A DNA stretch of 35,763 nucleotides from an uncultured Succinivibrionaceae bacterium. GTDB lineage: Bacteria; Pseudomonadota; Gammaproteobacteria; Enterobacterales; Succinivibrionaceae. Below, one piece after another: positions 1-8,900 of this stretch. The notes under the pieces were generated by a model, which ran no database searches, was not told where the DNA came from, and was given only the letters and a program-made list of their open reading frames with translations. Position 1 is the first letter of the stretch. Each line of letters opens with the position of its first letter. A program made the position numbers and the translations under genes. The stretch covers positions 1,406 to 37,168 of the forward strand of contig CASEBB010000010.1 of the NCBI GenBank assembly GCA_949286015.1. The letters run 5' to 3'.

Positions 1-120
1 TAACGGGTGATGCAATAGCGGCGCGTGTAGCGGTTGCATCACAGGCTGCTTGATCATCAAGAAGTTCTCAACGTCTTGTTGAGCTGCATTGGTTGTAGAA
101 CTTTTAGTAAACTGCGTCAT
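1..120 (-). CDS. 5' end of an unidentified gene, cut by the window edge
   Basis: The minus strand is open from an ATG at 120-118 to the window edge, 40 codons with no stop. The product begins MTQFTKSSTTNAAQQDVENF and has no signal peptide in the part seen. A ribosome site AGAGG lies about 8 bases before the ATG, and a plausible promoter sits 36 to 64 bases upstream. That combination makes this a real gene start rather than a chance frame. I do not recognise the family from 40 residues. Confidence 0.55.
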   Translation of the reverse strand, partial: MTQFTKSSTTNAAQQDVENFLMIKQPVMQPLHAPLLHHPL

Positions 121-155
121 GGCAATGCCTCTTTCATGGTTATTGTTTAGGAGGC

Positions 156-184
156 ATTGTGTCTATAGCAAACTGCGATGTCAA
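156..184 (-). promoter_or_regulatory. Candidate sigma-70 promoter for the minus-strand gene at 1-120
   Basis: Read on the minus strand, a perfect -35 box TTGACA (184-179) is followed after 17 bases by CACAAT (161-156), four of six matches to the -10 consensus. The spacing and the short leader to the ATG at 120 fit a housekeeping promoter. A TAAATACGGGAAAA motif lies just upstream of the -35 box (201-188) and resembles a 14-mer found twice elsewhere in the window. Confidence 0.5.
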
Positions 185-845
185 GCTTTTTCCCGTATTT
201 AAGGGCGTACTAAGTGGTCAGCCCTGAGCAGCGCCTGACAAAAACAGAGAGCAAGCGCTTTATCTTGAATCTCAGCGCAGAGCATGCGCTCAGTGTTGAT
301 CACTACCGCAGCAAAAACCTGATGTTTATCGTTGTTATCAATAAGAAGAGGCGGTTGCTACCTAACGATTCATTACTGATTCGGTATGCTTGCGTGCTGA
401 TTGGTTATGACAGCGTACAAGCTCATCACCCCTAAGGTAGGCTCAGGCTAACTTGCTCCCTTTATCTCGAGGTGTATGACGTTGCCATCACGCTCCTCTC
501 CTTCGTCAGTGATTAGATCACTCCTTCCTTAGCAACTGTCAGCACCTGTGAGCGGCTGCTGGGGTAATGCGCCGCTTACGCTAAAGAGAGAAACAGGCAA
601 AAGTAAGACAACACTGTACACCAGCGCGCTGCTATCCTAAGCACCAAAAAGAGGCCACAGGCAAAAGCAACAGCACAAGCAACAGCACATGATTACTCTG
701 CTGCTTAAGCGCAGAGTGCACCCCCTCCCCCTTAGCTCAGAGGGCGCGCCTGTGCCCGCTGGTAGGGGGCTCTCCCTGCTGTCTACTACTGCCTTCCTGC
801 CTGCTGGTTTTTCCTCCTGCTGTAAAGCAACTTGGAGTGCTTGCA
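185..845. other. Gene-poor intergenic region upstream of the esterase
   Basis: I see no convincing gene here. A 73-codon frame from GTG at 214 has no ribosome site and runs into the repeat copy at 433-531. The frames around 640-950 are short and lie in all phases. The stretch holds one copy of the dispersed ~100-bp repeat and an A/G-rich segment (580-700). No clear promoter for the esterase could be picked by eye. Confidence 0.5.
433..531 (+). repeat. Dispersed ~100-bp intergenic repeat, copy A
   Basis: First of four related copies (A 433-531 plus, B 2142-2250 minus, C 5568-5667 plus, D 13877-13982 plus). All begin with a segment like TAAGGTAGGCTCAGG, share the central core TTTATCTCGAGGTGT (C has GGGT at the end), and close with an A/T-rich motif like TTAGATCACTCCTTCCTTA. 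The left third can fold into a hairpin. Copies lie only between genes. Copies A and B face each other on either side of the esterase gene. Confidence 0.8.
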
Positions 846-2144
846 ATGAGCTTAAGATCTGCAAAGCTGTGGCAGAACACCGTCTTAGCCACCGCTCTTA
901 TTGGTGCCACCATGGGCTGCGGTTTCACCTCTGCCATGGCCGCTAACGCGTGGGATAACGTCCCATACATCGAGCGTATCGATCCTGAGTACCGCGCCGG
1001 TGCCGCTGCCTTTATCACCGATTTCTCCTCAGCCGAGAAGATCGCCGCCTTTAATAAGGCTAACGCGCAGGCCTTGCAGTTTAATGCTGTGAAGCCAACA
1101 CAGTTCATCACTGTGCCTAACGAGATGGACGGCTTTGGGGTAGAGGTTTCGCTCTACTATCCACAAAAGTGCGAGCAAAATAGCGCCACCTGCCCTATCT
1201 TTGCCTATGAGCCGCAATACCTCAAGACAGCTGCGGCCCAAAAGGCGGCCGCTGCGGGACAGCACCCACTGCTCTTTGTTAACTACTCCGGTGGCTTTGT
1301 CATCCGCACCAACTACTACCAAGCCGCCCACTTCCAAATGCTGAGCAATACGATGCAAGTCGTAGTAGCGGTGCCACGCTATCGCTTATCGGACGAAGCG
1401 CCATTCCCAGCACCAATCGTCGACAACTACTCGGCCCTGAAATATCTCATGGCGCATGCAGCTGACTACCACATCGATGCTGAGCAGCTGCTCATGATGG
1501 GTGAGAGCGCCGGTGGTGGCTTAACGGCAGCTTTAGCTCTGTACAATCGCGATCATGAGGCGTTTGCGCTGAAGGGGCAAATGCTGATCTACCCGATGCT
1601 CGATTATCGCGTGGGCAGCGAGAGCAGCCCTTATCACTCTGAGCAAAATGGCCACATTGCGTGGACAGCGCCTGCTAACAAGTATGCGTGGTCAGTGCAC
1701 GGTAATGCGGCGCAAATCGCAACTTTAGGCGGTCGTGATACGCTGCCAGATGGCAGTGCAGCTGCTGATAAGAATCAGCTGAGCGCCGAGCTTAACAACT
1801 TAGCGGCCTATCACCAAAAGCATGCGCAGAGTGAGGCTACCCCAGACTACTTTGGCTACTTCACCCCAAGTTATGCCCTTGATAAGAGCAACCTGCCACC
1901 TGCGTTCCTGCACATTGGTGATAGCGACCTCTTTGCTAACGAGACGCTCAAATACGCCAGCGATTTAATTGAGGCGGGTAACACCGTGGAAGTCCACGTG
2001 GCGCCTGGTGTGTTCCACTGCTTTGAGTACCCTAATCCTGATGGTGGCCAGAGCAAGCTCTACTATGAGCGCCTGTTCTACTTTATGGATCAGCGCTTAC
2101 AAGCTCCAAGCGGTGAGATCTGGCCAGAGCCAGCGACGAATTAA
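846..2144 (+). CDS. Secreted alpha/beta-hydrolase, esterase/lipase (HSL-like, fold-3 type)
   Basis: Predicted exported carboxylester hydrolase of 432 residues. The ATG at 846 follows a GGAG ribosome site by 8 bases, which makes it better than the GTG at 837. Residues 1-32 form a signal peptide ending at a clear AMA cleavage site, so the enzyme should act in the periplasm or outside. The nucleophile elbow GESAGGG places the catalytic Ser at 221. Asp361 in GDSDLF and His391 in FHCFEY complete a triad in the expected order and spacing. The oxyanion segment that is normally HGG(G) in this family reads YSGG at 147-150, which is unusual. The gene stands alone, and its stop codon overlaps the end of repeat copy B. 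Substrate is unknown; acetyl-ester or short-chain lipid hydrolysis is a family-based guess. Confidence 0.85.
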   Translation: MSLRSAKLWQNTVLATALIGATMGCGFTSAMAANAWDNVPYIERIDPEYRAGAAAFITDFSSAEKIAAFNKANAQALQFNAVKPTQFITVPNEMDGFGVEVSLYYPQKCEQNSATCPIFAYEPQYLKTAAAQKAAAAGQHPLLFVNYSGGFVIRTNYYQAAHFQMLSNTMQVVVAVPRYRLSDEAPFPAPIVDNYSALKYLMAHAADYHIDAEQLLMMGESAGGGLTAALALYNRDHEAFALKGQMLIYPMLDYRVGSESSPYHSEQNGHIAWTAPANKYAWSVHGNAAQIATLGGRDTLPDGSAAADKNQLSAELNNLAAYHQKHAQSEATPDYFGYFTPSYALDKSNLPPAFLHIGDSDLFANETLKYASDLIEAGNTVEVHVAPGVFHCFEYPNPDGGQSKLYYERLFYFMDQRLQAPSGEIWPEPATN

Positions 2145-2250
2145 GGAAGGAGTGATCTAATAGGTTAATAGGTGAGGGATACAAGGTTGCGTGCTGGTAC
2201 TTGCCACACCTCGAGATAAAAGGTGCAGGCAAGCCTGAGCCTATCTTAAG
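2142..2250 (-). repeat. Dispersed ~100-bp intergenic repeat, copy B (inverted)
   Basis: Reverse-complement copy of the element at 433-531. The esterase stop codon TAA is the first three bases of the copy (TAAGGAAGGAGTGATC), and the ACACCTCGAGATAAAAG core lies at about 2206-2222. Its hairpin is the best preserved of the four copies: AGATAGG and CAGG pair with CCTG, CC and TATCT when read on the minus strand. Confidence 0.8.
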
Positions 2251-2360
2251 GTTGGCCTCATACTGGCCTTAAACTCCATCATCTCTTGAGTCAGTCGTAC
2301 CTAAGGAGTACCACTGGAGCAAGCGTGTAGGCTCTGCTCTTGGTTGTTCTCAGCATTCGC

Positions 2361-2440
2361 GGGCACCCCGTCCCACCTCTCAGGTGGTTGCAGGTGATGC
2401 CCTATTCCTCTGCAAGTTCAGGGGGCAGCCTCGGCAGAGG
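2361..2440. other. Cluster of nested inverted repeats after the esterase
   Basis: Two structures lie in the 375-bp gap. GGGCA (2361-2365) pairs with TGCCC (2398-2402) around an inner CCACCT/AGGTGG hairpin with a three-base loop. Then CCTCTGC (2407-2413) pairs with GCAGAGG (2434-2440). Neither is followed by a T tract, so they do not look like simple terminators. Role unknown; no ORF competes for the space. Confidence 0.4.
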
Positions 2441-2478
2441 AGCTCACCTCTCCCTCACACTCACACCGACACCAACAC

Positions 2479-2502
2479 AAAGGGCGCCAATTGGCGCCCT
2501 TT
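2479..2502. terminator. Bidirectional intrinsic terminator between converging genes
   Basis: A perfect palindrome with 12-base arms, AAAGGGCGCCAA and TTGGCGCCCTTT, lies 16 bases beyond the stop codon of the minus-strand gene at 2519. It faces the plus-strand esterase from the other side. The flanking A and T runs let it work in both directions. Confidence 0.75.
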
Positions 2503-2518
2503 GTCTTTAGCGTAAGCT

Positions 2519-5176
2519 CTAATACAGGGACATCACATGATGTCTCATGTTGGTATCGTTTTGCGCGGTAGTGCGGCTTAACTGCTCGGCGTGCTGCACC
2601 GGCTCTAACACCTTTTGGTGACGCGCATCGATGTAATCAAAGAGCACGCGGGCAAGGCTGGCAATAGCCGCCTCGGCCTTAGAGTCAGCAAAACCCTGTA
2701 TCATTGGCATATTGCGAATGGAGATGGCCATGACCACGCTATAGCCTTGGTACTTAATCAGGGCTAAGTCGCTGATCACCGTGCGGGCGCCTAAGGATTG
2801 ATCCACACCACCAATACCAACAGTCGAGTAAATGGCGTAGTCAATTTCCTCATACTCGCCATCGTTGCTATTGCCCGTGTTGATCGTGTTACGCCGACTA
2901 TGCGAGGCAATGCTATCACGCACGCCCTTCTGGATATAGCCGCGATCCTTGACGTTAAAGTACATGATGTCGTCAATCAGACCACGTGCATCTTCCGTTA
3001 GCTCACTATCTTGACTGTACAGGGCTAAGAGCTTAGCACTGGAGTACAGCGACGCTTGGTTGTCATTGATGAGCTTGGAGTTGGCAATGATTTCCGAGTT
3101 CTTGGTCTTAAAGGACACATCCGTCAGGCCCTTGATGTGATCAGAGATCTCTAACGTTGCCAGCGAGCCCAAATAGTTGACCAGCACGTCATTGGCATTA
3201 GGGTCACCCTCTTCTAAGGCGTAGTTAAAGAGCTCGCTCAATAAGATGGTGTAAGGCACACCCTCTTTAAGGCGGCGCTCGAGCATTTGCTGATCGCGCT
3301 TAAAGCGATCAGAGCTGGTGCTGGCCTGTAAGATCTCCTCACGATCTGGACGGGAACTTCTACCCAACTGCTGATCGCGCATCATTTCGGCGATCACTTT
3401 ACCGCGCTGGGCGCCGGTAACCTGCGCATCGGCTTTGGCTCTATCGACATTCTTGCTCGAGCCCGTAAAACGCAGCGAAGCTAGCATTGGCGACTTAATG
3501 TCATCGCGCACCGAATTAGAAGCAAAGCGAATCACCGTGGAGCCGGTATCACCACGGGAGCTCATGAGGCGAGCTACAGCGTAAGCAAGGTGGAAGTTGT
3601 CTAAGCCATACAATGGGTAGAGGCTGTTATCCTTTAACGCCACTAAGCCGTCGTTATCGAGCAGCACAAAGCCCATCTCGGCGCCTAAGTTCTGCTCAAT
3701 ACGGGCAACCGCCTGTTGCAACTTGGTAAAATCACCGCCCTCATCGACAAAGAAGACATCCTTAGTCTTAGGCAGGCTGTTATAGACCTCATCTTGACGC
3801 GAGAAATCACCAAAGGCCTTAAAGTTAGGATCATTGGCGCGCTTTAACACCTGCATTTGGTCATATAAGCGCAGGCGGGCTTCCATAGCCTCATCAGGGC
3901 CTAATTGCGCAAAAGGACGCTTACCCGAAGCGATAGCCTCACGAGCTTGCGCCTCTTGCATCTTCTTGATGTCGATGCCACCGGTAATAGGATCGTAGTA
4001 AGGCGAGGCTAAAGGATCAAAATTCTGCTCCGCTTGCTCCACGGACTCTTGCATCGTTGGCATGGAGAAGTGGCCATTACCTTGCGCGGTTAAGTTCTTT
4101 TTACCGCTGTAATCGACGTTAGCGGATGGGGCAGGCACGACAAATGAGCGCCCGCTGAGGCTCATCGGCTGCACACCGGTGTTTGGGAGCAGGGCAGCTG
4201 CGGCAGCACGAGCTTGGGCTAAATTGCGCGCGGCATCAGCTTCAAGCTGATAAGCCCGAACTTGCGCATTTGGCGTGACATATTGACGCTGCTGTTGCTG
4301 TGCTACCCGTTGCTGGGGCACAGCTTGCTGTGGTGCAACCTGTTGTGGCGCAGCTTGCGCTGCTGCGGCATTGGCTGACTGGTATTGCGCGGCGGCAGCT
4401 GCTGCGGCAGCAGCGGCGGCAGGGGCGACGACATAGCGCGTAGCGTTTGCTTGCTGGCCTTGAGGAGCTTGAGGCTGGGCGGTGGCAGCAATAGTGCGAG
4501 CTGTTGGTAAGTTGTTAGCATCGGCCCGCAGCAAGGTAGCCTGCACCGGCACCCCACCATTATCAGCAGAGAAGCGATTGTACTGACGCTGCCGCTGCAT
4601 TTGCTCGCGGCGATACTCCTGCTCCATGTGCTGGCGCTGTTGCTGGTGCTGACGCCATTGCTGCTGACGAATATTGTTACGCTGCTCTGGAGTTAAGCGG
4701 CTTGGATAGCCTGAGGCAGCAGAATGAGCCTCACGGGCGGCACTAGCAGCTTGATTATGTGCTCTGCGGGCAGCTTGCTGCGCTTCACGGTGTGCTTGAG
4801 CAGCGGAGGTTGCGGCTAAAGTTGGCTGCACGTTTTGCCCTTGTTGATACAGCGCAGGCTGCGCCATACGCTGCGCTTGCTGATTATTAGGTGCTAACCC
4901 AAAGCGCCGCAAGTCAGCTTGTTGCTGCGCTTGCGCCTGACGCATCGCTTGCACTTGTGCCGATGAGTTTTGATCTTGAGCAGCGGCGGTAATCGAAGCG
5001 GTATTGGACACAGCCAGAGATGTGGCTGGCGTGATCAGCAAGCCACCAGTTAAAAAACAGGCTTGTACCATCAGAGCCAGACGGCTCTTGCGGCAAGAAG
5101 AGGACGGAGTATGTGCTGGGGACAAAGCAGCTAAAGGCTGCACAGCGCGAGCAGAGGCCACGGTATTTCTCTCCAT
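2519..5176 (-). CDS. Exported Gln/Ala-rich protein with a degenerate class A beta-lactamase-like domain
   Basis: Protein of 885 residues from the ATG at 5176, chosen because a GAGGAAG ribosome site precedes it by 6 bases. An upstream in-frame ATG at 5263 would add a strongly hydrophobic helix. A signal-like segment follows RKSR and ends near ATSLA. Residues ~55-400 are Q/A-rich low complexity with a poly-Ala run. The C-terminal part (~475-840) can be laid on class A beta-lactamases by eye: IEQNLGAEMGFVLLDN matches the first strand region, YPLYGLDNFHLAYAV (520-534) matches FPMxSxxK, GDPNANDVLV (657-666) matches SDNTAANLLL, and YSTVGIGG (783-790) falls at the KTG strand. The catalytic Ser, Lys and KTG Lys are replaced (G524, N527, S784), so beta-lactam hydrolysis is not expected. 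It could be a non-enzymatic peptidoglycan-binding or scaffold protein. No further family recognised. Confidence 0.6.
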   Translation of the reverse strand: MERNTVASARAVQPLAALSPAHTPSSSCRKSRLALMVQACFLTGGLLITPATSLAVSNTASITAAAQDQNSSAQVQAMRQAQAQQQADLRRFGLAPNNQQAQRMAQPALYQQGQNVQPTLAATSAAQAHREAQQAARRAHNQAASAAREAHSAASGYPSRLTPEQRNNIRQQQWRQHQQQRQHMEQEYRREQMQRQRQYNRFSADNGGVPVQATLLRADANNLPTARTIAATAQPQAPQGQQANATRYVVAPAAAAAAAAAAAQYQSANAAAAQAAPQQVAPQQAVPQQRVAQQQQRQYVTPNAQVRAYQLEADAARNLAQARAAAAALLPNTGVQPMSLSGRSFVVPAPSANVDYSGKKNLTAQGNGHFSMPTMQESVEQAEQNFDPLASPYYDPITGGIDIKKMQEAQAREAIASGKRPFAQLGPDEAMEARLRLYDQMQVLKRANDPNFKAFGDFSRQDEVYNSLPKTKDVFFVDEGGDFTKLQQAVARIEQNLGAEMGFVLLDNDGLVALKDNSLYPLYGLDNFHLAYAVARLMSSRGDTGSTVIRFASNSVRDDIKSPMLASLRFTGSSKNVDRAKADAQVTGAQRGKVIAEMMRDQQLGRSSRPDREEILQASTSSDRFKRDQQMLERRLKEGVPYTILLSELFNYALEEGDPNANDVLVNYLGSLATLEISDHIKGLTDVSFKTKNSEIIANSKLINDNQASLYSSAKLLALYSQDSELTEDARGLIDDIMYFNVKDRGYIQKGVRDSIASHSRRNTINTGNSNDGEYEEIDYAIYSTVGIGGVDQSLGARTVISDLALIKYQGYSVVMAISIRNMPMIQGFADSKAEAAIASLARVLFDYIDARHQKVLEPVQHAEQLSRTTAQNDTNMRHHVMSLY

Positions 5177-5508
5177 GCCAAACTTCCTCAAGAAAAGCCA
5201 AAACAAGTGGACTGCAAAAACTAAAAGCAGAGCGACTAAATCATAAAGCACAAACTTAGCCATGCGCACCAAGCCCCAAGGCAAGTGTGTGCTCTCATTT
5301 TACACGGTTCAACCTTGTTCTTTTACAGGACGGAGCAGATCTGTGCGCTGCCCCCATAAGTACAAAGCCCACCTGCCCCCGACTCTCCAGCAGAGGGCGC
5401 CCCAATGCTCTGGTATGAGTCCCCTAAACCACCTCAGAGGCATGGTCTCCGCCATGGTCTCCACAGATGGTGACGCAAGGCCTGCGGCCTTTGAGATGAT
5501 AGCGCCAA

Positions 5509-5548
5509 GTGCCCTATCTCAAGTTAGGCATGACTGCCTTTAGGGCAC
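5509..5548. repeat. Nested perfect hairpin
   Basis: Outer arms GTGCCCTA (5509-5516) and TAGGGCAC (5541-5548) pair without mismatch. They enclose an inner hairpin AGGCA (5526-5530) and TGCCT (5535-5539) with loop TGAC. It lies about 330 bases upstream of the minus-strand start at 5176, so it could be in the leader RNA or be a DNA-level site. It is not followed by a T tract on either strand. Confidence 0.6.
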
Positions 5549-5567
5549 GCATGCATGCATGCCCAGC

Positions 5568-5667
5568 TCAAGATAGGCTCAGGTTCGCTGGCAACCTTTT
5601 ATCTCGAGGGGTGACGTTGCAAGCACGTACCACTACATCCGTCACTTATTAGCTCACTCTTTCCTTA
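5568..5667 (+). repeat. Dispersed ~100-bp intergenic repeat, copy C
   Basis: Third copy of the element described at 433-531, in the same orientation as copy A. It contains CAAGATAGGCTCAGGTT, the core CTTTTATCTCGAGGGGT and the closing motif CTTATTAGCTCACTCTTTCC. The hairpin arms here are AGGTT and AACCT inside AGATA/TATCT. Confidence 0.8.
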
Positions 5668-5740
5668 GCCACTTACACCATGCCCCTTGATTGCGCTGCT
5701 GCTGCTTAGCGCCTCACGGCGCTTAATCTTCAGGACAGAT

Positions 5741-5811
5741 GGTGGTCACGCTTACCACCTCTGCCCATCGCTACGTTACGCTACTTGGCCACTTGGCAAC
5801 GTAGCGTGACC
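5741..5811. repeat. Three mutually competing inverted repeats downstream of tamB
   Basis: GGTGGT (5741-5746) can pair with ACCACC (5754-5759). GGTCACGCT (5744-5752) can pair with AGCGTGACC (5803-5811). CGCTACGTT (5769-5777) can pair with AACGTAGCG (5798-5806). All arms are perfect, but the three stems share bases, so only one or two can form at once. The block sits 115 bases beyond the tamB stop codon on the transcribed side. No T tract follows. Confidence 0.55.
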
Positions 5812-5926
5812 AAGGCACAAGTGCTCGTATAAGTGACGGCTGCAAGGTGCAGTGACGGCAGCCGCTCTCTTACTTTCTGCCTCTTGCTCTCTTGGTGAGC
5901 GCTCTTTTGGTGACTGCGGCAGAGCA

Positions 5927-8900
5927 CTAATCAAACTCAAAGCTGTAGATCAAATCAACCGCCTGATTGATCGACGACACAAACTCCGCATAGAGGTTTT
6001 GGATCAGCTCGTAGCGTACCTTAAATTCACCCACCGCCGAGAACACGCCATAACCATACGACAGGCGCAATCTACGGTTGATATAGCCTTGCACCGCCAC
6101 TTGCGTGTCATCACCCGAGCCCTGCGTATTAAACTGCACATTACGCATGCCAAACGACGAGGCCAGCGATGACATCATGCTCGAAATACCGGACATGCCC
6201 AAGCCCAGCAACATATTGGAGTTGGTGCTGTCTTGATTGAGCACGTTCTTCTCAAGGCCATGGCCATAGAGGATGTACGATAAGATCTCGTTTTGCGACA
6301 TCGATGGCTTGGAGAAGAAGTTGATATCAGGGCTGGTAGCCGTGCCGGTTACTCTGATACCCACATCCACATCATCCTCTAAGCCCTCGCGATCGGCCAA
6401 AATCTCCACATTGAGGCTAGGGTTAGTGAGGTCGTTAAAGAAGAGCACACGAGCCGTGCTAAAGCTAAACTTACGACCATAGACATCAGCGGTGCCATCT
6501 TGTACTGAGATCTCACCATTGGCCTTCATGCCCTCGTCCGTGACCGCCTTAGTAATTTCGATACCACCTACTAAACGGCCCTTGACCATGCCCATGGCCT
6601 CAAAGTTCACATCATCACCCAAGGTCACGTTTAAGTCCATCGCCGACTTAAAGTTGCTCGGTGCCTCTCCCATCAATGCCGAGGTACCCTCAGACGGCAC
6701 AATGATCTCGTCTCCCGAGACCGTAACACCGCTGGAGGCCACGTTCTGCACCTGAATATTAGCCTCTGGGATCTGCACATCGCCCTTGATGTCTAAAACC
6801 TCTCCTAAGGTCACTTGCGCATCGATATTGGTGCGGGCTACACCATAGCCCACTAAGAATACCGGCATATTCTGCGCTTGCGCCAGCAGCGAGCCATTAG
6901 CACCATTTGACCAGTCAAGCTGACCTGACAGTTTCAGCGGCTCACCATTGAGCACCACTTTGCCATCGAGATTGCCCTGAGAACCTGCTAAGTCTAAAGC
7001 GATGTCAAAGTCATTGATCTGGCCTACGTCATAGCGCGGAATAGCCGTACCTTGCGCGTGAATCTTACCAAAGACCTGAGGCATGGTCAGATCACCACCA
7101 AAGGTCACATCCACATTGGTCTTACCCGTAAGCTCCGTAAAGCTCTGACCAATGTTGGAGATGGTCGCCAGATCAAAATCCTCAATGCGGTAGTAGCCAT
7201 CTAATTGGCCCTTACCCATAGGGTCGATCACGTCAATCTGCGCCGTAATTAAGCCACGCTCCTGATAAAGCTGCATGTCCATATTCGTGCGCATCAGAGC
7301 ACGGGTGATATGGCTACTTAAGGTAAAGCCGTCATAGACAATACCGGCACCAACCGTACTAAAGATTACGCCATTATCTGAGGAAACATCCACCGTAATA
7401 TCAGGATTACCGTTTTGCACGAGGATGTCCGCTTCAACATTCAGCGGCACCTGCATCTTAATGGAGTCAGGATAGAAGTCGCTTAAGGAGCTTAAGTTGA
7501 ACTCACTGACGCTGACATGACTTTGCGTGTGCTGTGGCGAGAACTCAGTTTGTGCCACGTACAGCTGGCCAATCTCACCGCGTAATTCTAACGGCGTCAT
7601 CGAGCCTGCCATATCATTGAGGTTGATATTGACGTTGACTGGATTGGCAAGAGACAAGCTACCAGCGCTCTCGGTCGATAAGTACATCTCCATTAAGTTG
7701 GCGGTGTAGTCGCGTGTGGCGAGGTTAAGGCTGCCATCCACACTTAAGAAAGCGGCCGTAGTACCACCGCAGTTAGCCGACAGACTGTGACGTAACGGTG
7801 TACCCGATAAGTCAATAAAGCACTGTCTATTGGCGGCCATGCCTGCAGCAAAACGCACGCGGTCAGCTAAGGCCGTAAAGTTAAGCGCGCGCGTCTGCAT
7901 GTTAAATGCGGAGTTAAAGGCCAGCTTGCGCACCACAAAGGCGCCAGAGCGAATGCGGGGAGCGCTGCCAGATAACTCAAAGTTGAGGTCATGAATCGAT
8001 CCTGAGGAGATGAGGTGCGCTGAGAGCGAACCCTCAACCGTTGGCACTAAGGACGTAAAGTCCTGAATGTCGATAATGGCATTTAAGTCCGCACCTTTCT
8101 CGGTGACCTGACCAGTGGCAATGACCGCATTGTTGCCTTGGTTCACCTCTAACTGATCAATACGAAAGCCCTGCTGCAGATTGCCAATAATGTTTTGGCT
8201 ATCAATGGTGGTCTCGTAGCCGTTAAAGTAGAGCTCACCTTTTAAGTAGCGGACATTGACCATAACCTCAGGCATGTCCTGATTAAAGATCGAGGCCAAA
8301 AAGGTCGGCTGACCTTGGTCATCCACTTGATTGGTGAGGTGGTCAAGGCGCACGGCATTGACATACTCATCTTGCGAAATGAGCACATCAGTAGGCTCAT
8401 CAGGAACGCCACCAGCAAGGGTTCTGGTCTTCAGCAGTGGCCGCACTGCAGAAAGCTTTTTACCCGAGCTTACCGCTGCTACTGCCTCTGGCGTAGCCTC
8501 ATGACGGGTGGTACCAACATAGCCCATAGAGGACAGCACAGCCGTTTCATCATTGACGCCTTGCGCTTGCAAGCCTAAGTCACTTAATTGTTGCGCGTGG
8601 CTCCCCTGTGCTGCAGCTGCATGGGCAGTAGCAGAGGCAGTGGCACTCTCCGCCCCAGTTTGCGCTTGCAGCGCTAAGCGCTGTAATTGCTCCTGAGGAT
8701 CGCCCTCTTTCTGAGCATTCTTAGCAGCGCCCGCCCCTGTAGCAGCAGTAGCTGTGGTAGAAGGCGTCGCTGTGCTGCTACCGTCAGCGCCACGGGCACG
8801 ATGGGAGCGGCGTGGCGGACGCTCATCACCTAAAGCCCAACTGACATTTCTAATAGCCGCTGCAGTACGCATGGCGCCCATCGACTCTAACGAGGAGTAG

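Larger units (their letters stand above)
5177..5926. other. Structured 750-bp intergenic region between tamB and the beta-lactamase-like gene
   Basis: No gene supported. The region carries at least four inverted repeats and one copy of the dispersed repeat. AAGGCC (5477-5482) and GGCCTT (5486-5491) form a tight hairpin. It is followed by the nested hairpin at 5509-5548, a GCATGCATGCATGC palindromic run (about 5549-5563), repeat C, and the competing stems at 5741-5811. The promoter and leader of the minus-strand gene starting at 5176 must lie in the left part; I could not pick a clear -35/-10 pair. Confidence 0.5.

Noticed and set aside
214..435. 73-codon frame on the plus strand from a GTG start
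   Set aside because: No ribosome site, no recognisable family, and its end runs into a dispersed repeat copy.
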